64,000 nucleotides of DNA from Lacrimispora indolis DSM 755 (GTDB taxonomy: Bacteria; Bacillota; Clostridia; Lachnospirales; Lachnospiraceae), in contig NZ_AZUI01000001.1 in NCBI RefSeq assembly GCF_000526995.1, positions 4,258,001-4,322,000 on the forward strand, read 5' to 3'. The position numbers and the translations under genes were made by a program. The notes beneath the pieces were generated by a model that did not search any database, was not told the origin of the DNA, and saw only the letters and a list, made by a program, of their open reading frames with translations. This document shows positions 59,779 to 64,000 of this stretch, piece by piece; positions within the stretch are counted from its first letter, which is position 1, and every line of letters begins with the position of its first letter.

Positions 59779-61296
59779 ATGAAAAAGACACAAAAATGTA
59801 AACACATTTTGGTAATAATAGCAGCCCTTATAATGTTGGCATGTATTTCTGCCTGCTCTTCCCAGGAAACATCTGAACCTCAGACAGAACATCAGGAAGT
59901 ATCTGAAATACAGACAGAATTGTCTGAGACGCCAGAATCTCAAAAGGAAGGTCAGACAGCGGAGCAGGGGTTTAATTCGCCGCAAAGCGCAGTACAAGCT
60001 TACCTGAAGGGGCTTAAGTCCAGTGATTTTAAACGCATGGCAGATACCTTTGCGGAAGAAATGTATTTAGATGATATTCTGCACCAATACATAGTCCTCT
60101 GCCAGTTGGAGCTGAACCCGGATAGCTACATACAATTAAAAGAAGATGGGGACGCAAAACAGTTTATGAAGAAGCTGACGGGGCAGATAAAGGCAGTGGA
60201 TTTAGAAAGTATGAAATTGCTGGGATTTATGCCTTCGGAAATGTACCCAGAAATATATAGTTCGGAGACACATAAAAAAAATATGGTCAAGCGGGCGGTA
60301 AATTTTGGCGGTGACAATATAGAAAGCTGTGCAGCCCTTATTGAAATGGGAGAGAATAAGTACGCCCTTTTCTTTGATGTAATAGAATTCGATAGCCAAT
60401 GGTTTATTCTGGAACTGGGTGGGCTTTTAGCCAATATGGCAGATATAGATAGGGATTCGGCTGGAACTGTACTGCTGGATGAAGAAGGTGGGCAGGCATT
60501 TATGCAAATGATAACCGATTTTTCAAAGGATCTGTTCGAGTCAGGAACAAAAGCACCTGTTGCAGAGAAACTCACAGAAATTATTTTTGAATCAGAAGGA
60601 TTTGATTCCCCTCAATTGGCTGCAAAAGCCTATCTGGAAGGCTTTAAGGCTCATGAATTAGATCAGATGATAAGTGCGTTCTCCATAGAAAGCTATGTAG
60701 ATCATTATGATTTACAGGCAAGCTTAGAAAATGTCCATGCATATGTCTTTATGCATCAGGAATTCGATCTGCCCGCTGTAAATGACTTTTCAAGAGGCTT
60801 CAATATTCAAAGGAGAAAAGAAGAAATTATACGGGATACGGTAAAACAATATGCTTCTGTTTATATTATAAATGAAGGATATTTCAAAGATTCCACTTTA
60901 TTGGAAGATGTAGACATTTCTGATGAAAATATTTCTTCAAAACTAATAGAACTGTTGAATCAATTGGATTTGAGTTCCATGAAAATCCTGGGGTATGTCC
61001 CTCCTGAGGAACTCTCAGAGGAATATGGTTCCGATGGCAGACTGGATATCAGAGCACAGCGGACAAAGGTTTGCGGTGCAGACAGAGTGGAAAGCTGCGT
61101 TGCCATCTTTGAAGTTGAAGGGAATAAGTTTTGTTTCTGTTTTGATGCAGTACAATACAAGGGCAAATGGTATATCAAGCAGCTTGGCGGTAGCATTTCC
61201 ACATTGTTGGATATACCCTCTGATTTAGCAGGAATCACGCCAATTGATGCATTGGAAAAGCCTGAGGTTGAGAAATTGATTATCCCTATCGCGTGA
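59779..61296 (+). CDS. Lipoprotein with duplicated NTF2-like domain
   Basis: 505 aa. Signal peptide with lipobox LACISAC, then a low-complexity Glu/Gln/Thr/Ser linker (~28-65). The rest is two tandem copies of one domain: GFNSPQSAVQAYLKGLKSSDF (~66) and GFDSPQLAAKAYLEGFKAHEL (~275), each continuing to matching ends (SMKLLGFMPSEMYPEIYSS / SMKILGYVPPEELSEEYGS, NIESCAALIEMGENKYALFFDVI / RVESCVAIFEVEGNKFCFCFDAV, SQWFILELGG / GKWYIKQLGG). The fold looks like NTF2/DUF4878-type. Function unknown. It is outside the toxin cassette, after the IS remnant. Confidence 0.75.
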   Translation: MKKTQKCKHILVIIAALIMLACISACSSQETSEPQTEHQEVSEIQTELSETPESQKEGQTAEQGFNSPQSAVQAYLKGLKSSDFKRMADTFAEEMYLDDILHQYIVLCQLELNPDSYIQLKEDGDAKQFMKKLTGQIKAVDLESMKLLGFMPSEMYPEIYSSETHKKNMVKRAVNFGGDNIESCAALIEMGENKYALFFDVIEFDSQWFILELGGLLANMADIDRDSAGTVLLDEEGGQAFMQMITDFSKDLFESGTKAPVAEKLTEIIFESEGFDSPQLAAKAYLEGFKAHELDQMISAFSIESYVDHYDLQASLENVHAYVFMHQEFDLPAVNDFSRGFNIQRRKEEIIRDTVKQYASVYIINEGYFKDSTLLEDVDISDENISSKLIELLNQLDLSSMKILGYVPPEELSEEYGSDGRLDIRAQRTKVCGADRVESCVAIFEVEGNKFCFCFDAVQYKGKWYIKQLGGSISTLLDIPSDLAGITPIDALEKPEVEKLIIPIA

Positions 61297-61441
61297 TGGA
61301 AAATCATATGAGAACACAGGACTATATCATTTTTAATAAAAAAATTCAAATCATGGGGCGGTAGATTTTTTATTCCGATGAAATCGCAAATAAAATTTAA
61401 GAATTTATTATCGAATAAATTGTTATGATATTAAGCTTTCT

Positions 61442-61466
61442 GGGCTGTCGAAAGGCAGCTCTTTTT
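61442..61466 (+). terminator. Terminator after duplicated-domain lipoprotein
   Basis: GGGCTGTC/GGCAGCTC stem (61442-61449, 61454-61461, two G-U) with GAAA loop and T5. Confidence 0.75.
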
Positions 61467-61785
61467 GACATACCAGAATCTGTCGCATAATGTAAATAAG
61501 GGGTGACGACCGAAATGTGATCTCCCCCATGAAAATAAATTATATATCTTATATCAGTTTTTGTTGTTTACAAAGACTTAAAAGCTGCCTCGTTAAGCAG
61601 AATCATCTGCAAATCAAACTGCTGGAGTGACATTGGTCAATAATCATTTCTTCATGGATCAGAATTTTCGATCAGAAAAAGTAGCATTTAGATTTTATGT
61701 AACGAAAATATGGTGTAGCATTAACAATAATTACAACCTATAAAAAAATAGCGTTCCTTATTATAGTATTGGTAGGAGCTATCAA
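61467..61785. other. Intergenic region, nothing recognised
   Basis: About 320 bp, AT-rich, no ORF with a ribosome site. It should contain the promoter for the small coupled ORFs that follow, but no clear hexamer pair was identified. Confidence 0.3.
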
Positions 61786-61827
61786 ATGTTTTCTACTGAA
61801 AATTGGGAGGAAATGAGGAAAATATGA
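61786..61827 (+). CDS. 13-codon upstream ORF coupled to small membrane protein
   Basis: ATG 61786 has AGGAG 7 nt upstream and encodes MFSTENWEEMRKI. Its stop overlaps the ATG of the next ORF as ATGA (61824-61827), the arrangement of translational coupling. It may be a leader peptide. Confidence 0.35.
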   Translation: MFSTENWEEMRKI

Positions 61828-61937
61828 GTAAAAAACTTTTTGAAAGGTGTTACCGGAATTACATTACAAGCTTTGGAATCAAAACAGCTCTTTTTATATC
61901 GGTTCTTATCGTATATATTATAGCCAGATTGCTTTGA
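61824..61937 (+). CDS. Small single-pass membrane protein (37 aa)
   Basis: A basic N-terminus (MSKKLFERCYRNYITSFG) is followed by one hydrophobic helix (IKTALFISVLIVYIIARLL). GAGGA lies 4 nt upstream and it is coupled to the 13-codon ORF. Not recognised; too short to be certain. Could be a regulator of a membrane protein or a toxin-like peptide. Confidence 0.45.
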   Translation: MSKKLFERCYRNYITSFGIKTALFISVLIVYIIARLL

Positions 61938-62018
61938 ATCAGGAACGCCAAATTATTAAAATGTGCGTTATAAAAGCTTGTTGATTGAATCAGTGAGCAG
62001 GATATTTGCGGGGATTTT

Positions 62019-62645
62019 CTAGTGAAGGAGGGAAGCTTCTTCATTAAGATATTTTTTTGCTAAAGGAATAAGGCTTCCCCCTGCTAAATTTCCCGCAGAA
62101 ATGACCAGGATATACAGAAATGCTTTTGCATTCCAGGCATTTCCCATGGTAAAATAAAACATATCTGCTATGCTGTGTTCATAACCGGAAAGGATAAATA
62201 CCATGATCGGCATGATCAAAGTTAAATACTTTCCAATACCGTCTTTGATGGTTTGATAGCCGATAACTGCGATACACATCATAATACCGCACATAACAGC
62301 CATGATAAAAGTGCTGAACAGAGTATCTGACAGTTTCACATTCACAAGTTCGCTTGTGTGATCCACCAGCTTTACCAGTTTTGTATGTCTGTATATAATC
62401 CCGGCTCCAACTGTTCCTGTAAAATTACCTATGTATACAATAAGTATTGTTACTAAATAGGAGGGTTTTTCGTTAACAATATAACAAACCTTTCCTGTAA
62501 ACAGATTAAATCCAAAGGTATATATGGTAAATAATCCGATTGAAAATAAAAAAGAACCTGCTATATGATTCTCAAGTGTTAAATAGATTACTCCGCCTAT
62601 ACTGATGGCAATTCCGGCTATAATCGCGTTAATAAATGTTTTCAT
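62019..62645 (-). CDS. Formate/nitrite transporter family protein
   Basis: 208 aa from the ATG at 62645 (AGGGAG upstream on the minus strand). Six hydrophobic segments; FNT signatures include GFNLFTGKV, VYIGNFTGTVGAG, SGYEHSIADMFYF and ISAGNLAGG. It is shorter than FocA (~280 aa) and lacks much of the N-terminal tail. It may pass formate, nitrite, hydrosulfide or another small anion. Monocistronic with its own promoter. Confidence 0.88.
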   Translation of the reverse strand: MKTFINAIIAGIAISIGGVIYLTLENHIAGSFLFSIGLFTIYTFGFNLFTGKVCYIVNEKPSYLVTILIVYIGNFTGTVGAGIIYRHTKLVKLVDHTSELVNVKLSDTLFSTFIMAVMCGIMMCIAVIGYQTIKDGIGKYLTLIMPIMVFILSGYEHSIADMFYFTMGNAWNAKAFLYILVISAGNLAGGSLIPLAKKYLNEEASLLH

Positions 62646-62708
62646 CGGTGAATGCTCCCTATTCTTTTTAACTCGGCTGCAAAAAGGATTTTTGTATGGC
62701 CACGTCAT

Positions 62709-62736
62709 ATTATAGCACAAGAAAATAGGTTTACAA
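62709..62736 (-). promoter_or_regulatory. Predicted promoter of FNT gene
   Basis: Minus strand TTGTAA (62736-62731), 16-bp spacer, TATAAT (62714-62709). Confidence 0.65.
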
Positions 62737-62807
62737 GGTTAATCTCCTTATTGACACAATTTATCAGTCACAATGACCGTGGATTAAGCGATAAGAAGAA
62801 AAGACAT

Positions 62808-62854
62808 AAAAGAAGGCCAGCACCTTCTGGCGCTGACCAGTATGTTCCGGCCTT
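62808..62854 (-). terminator. ychF terminator
   Basis: On the minus strand AAGGCCGG (62854-62847) pairs with CTGGCCTT (62820-62813) with an inner CTGG/CCAG hairpin, then TCTTTT. Confidence 0.75.
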
Positions 62855-62882
62855 TCAATAAGTGATCTCGATTAAATACTTT

Positions 62883-63980
62883 CTATACATTAAATCGAAA
62901 CAGAACAACATCCCCATCCTTAACTACATATTCCTTACCCTCCAGGCGGACCAGACCTTTTTCCTTTGCTGCACTGTAGGTTTTGCAATCCAGAAGATCC
63001 TGGTAATTCACCACCTCGGCACGGATAAAGCCCCGTTCAAAATCGGAGTGGATCTTGCCGGCGGCCTGAGGAGCCTTGGTTCCTTCCTTAATGGTCCATG
63101 CCCTTGTTTCCGTAGGGCCGGCAGTTAAGTAGCTGATGAGTCCAAGCAAATGGTAGCTGGCTGCAATCAACTTTTCTAGGCCTGATTCTGTAAGCCCCAG
63201 ATCCTCTAAGAACATCTTTTTTTCATCTTCTTCCAGTTCAGCAATTTCCTGTTCGATTTGGGCACAGATGACGAAAACTTCACAGTCGTTTTCTTTTGCA
63301 AATTTGCGGACCCTTCCAACGTATTCATTGGAAACCCCGTCATCAGCCAGGTCATCCTCACAGACATTGGCAGCAAAAATCACAGGCTTGAAGGTGAGAA
63401 GATTAAGGGTGGAAATAAATTCTCGTTCATCCCCATCCTCGATCTCCATCCCTCTTGCCAGATTCCCATCCTCTAAGTGGGACTTGATTCTCTTTAAAAT
63501 TTCCAGTTCCTTTGCAAGAGACTTATCGTTCATGGCGCCTTTTGTAGATTTGGCGATGCGGCGGTCTAATATTTCTAAATCGGAAAAGATCAGTTCCAGA
63601 TTTATGGTTTCAATATCACGCAGGGGATCCACACTTCCATCCACATGAATTACATTGCCATCCTCAAAGCAGCGAACCACATGGACAATGGCATCCACCT
63701 CCCTGATGTTGGAAAGAAACTGGTTGCCCAGACCTTCCCCCTTGGAAGCTCCTTTTACAAGTCCTGCAATATCGACAAATTCGATCACAGCAGGGGTGAT
63801 TTTTGCGGAATCATATAAAGCGGCCAGCTGGCCTAAGCGAACATCCGGAACTGGAACAACTCCCACATTGGGATCAATGGTACAAAATGGATAGTTAGCA
63901 GACTCTGCACCGGCCTTTGTAAGAGAATTGAACAAGGTGCTTTTACCCACGTTGGGCAGCCCGACAATACCTAGTTTCAT
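62883..63980 (-). CDS. ychF: Redox-regulated ATPase YchF
   Basis: 365 aa, full length. OBG-type G domain: [15 protein letters not shown] (P-loop), [27 protein letters not shown]; the usual NKxD is replaced by the ANVCEDD region, in line with YchF preferring ATP. The C-terminal TGS/ubiquitin-like domain ends in [15 protein letters not shown]. It binds ribosomes and is involved in stress responses. The ATG lies 20 bp from the window edge, with AAGGTAATTG upstream. Confidence 0.97.
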   Translation of the reverse strand: MKLGIVGLPNVGKSTLFNSLTKAGAESANYPFCTIDPNVGVVPVPDVRLGQLAALYDSAKITPAVIEFVDIAGLVKGASKGEGLGNQFLSNIREVDAIVHVVRCFEDGNVIHVDGSVDPLRDIETINLELIFSDLEILDRRIAKSTKGAMNDKSLAKELEILKRIKSHLEDGNLARGMEIEDGDEREFISTLNLLTFKPVIFAANVCEDDLADDGVSNEYVGRVRKFAKENDCEVFVICAQIEQEIAELEEDEKKMFLEDLGLTESGLEKLIAASYHLLGLISYLTAGPTETRAWTIKEGTKAPQAAGKIHSDFERGFIRAEVVNYQDLLDCKTYSAAKEKGLVRLEGKEYVVKDGDVVLFRFNV

Positions 63981-64000
63981 AGCAATTACCTTCCTAATAT

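Noticed and set aside
59522..59997. Minus-strand ORFs of 89 and 134 codons
   Set aside because: They are antisense to the OrfA remnant and the lipoprotein gene, with no ribosome site and an unusual Phe/Leu/Arg-rich composition.

Overview
The window looks like chromosomal DNA of an anaerobic, low-to-moderate-GC Gram-positive bacterium, most likely a Lachnospiraceae/Clostridia member (Lacrimispora- or Clostridium-like; the genus is my inference). The reasons are strong AGGAGG-type ribosome binding sites, TTGACA/TATAAT promoters, a class III ribonucleotide reductase, a glycosyl-anchored style D-Ala-D-Ala carboxypeptidase with cell-wall-binding repeats, a mannose-family PTS, HPr with a Ser46 site, NadE, HflX and ScpAB. 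No rRNA, tRNA or CRISPR array was seen.

Layout. 1-3116: the 3' end of a nitrogenase-component-1-like operon (a NifD-like fragment cut by the window edge, a NifK-like protein and a family 3 solute-binding lipoprotein). 3451-9184: a PRD-type regulator followed by a mannose/fructose/sorbose PTS operon (IIC-IID-IIA-IIB) that ends in a tyrosine-phosphatase-like gene. 9393-20478: housekeeping and envelope genes (PdaA-like deacetylase, carbamate kinase, CPBP protease, glycosyltransferase, PAP2 protein, NUDIX, PBP5-like carboxypeptidase, ScpA-ScpB-dUTPase). 20533-29646: TPR lipoprotein, HflX, NrdD with a fused redoxin domain behind apparent NrdR boxes, a sodium:neurotransmitter-type transporter, an ODP-type diiron beta-lactamase-fold protein coupled to a PAS-HD-GYP phosphodiesterase, and an Rrf2 regulator. 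29814-50043: MATE transporter, NAD synthetase, TrmH-type methyltransferase, NfeD-SPFH pair, patatin, ornithine carbamoyltransferase with an ARG-like box, BirA, MutY, lipid kinase, RpoD, QueH, HPr and both subunits of glutamate synthase.

50100-59700 is the accessory region and the most interesting part. After a possibly structured leader RNA come two tandem Hcp/tail-tube-like proteins, two VgrG/phage-protein-D-like spike proteins, two paralogous DcrB/Eag-like putative chaperones, several small unknown proteins, an Imm11-like protein, a PAAR-like (DUF4280) protein whose C-terminus is a barnase-type ribonuclease with recognisable catalytic residues, and a SUKH (SMI1/KNR4) immunity protein. No sheath, baseplate, ClpV or membrane-complex genes are present, so this is an orphan tube-spike-tip-toxin module in a monoderm-type genome. 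The toxin tip and immunity gene are much more AT-rich than the rest and are followed by a decayed stretch with an IS3-type OrfA remnant, as expected for an exchangeable toxin cassette.

59779-64000: a lipoprotein with two tandem copies of one domain, a small membrane peptide with a translationally coupled upstream ORF, a formate/nitrite-family transporter, and YchF on the minus strand at the edge.
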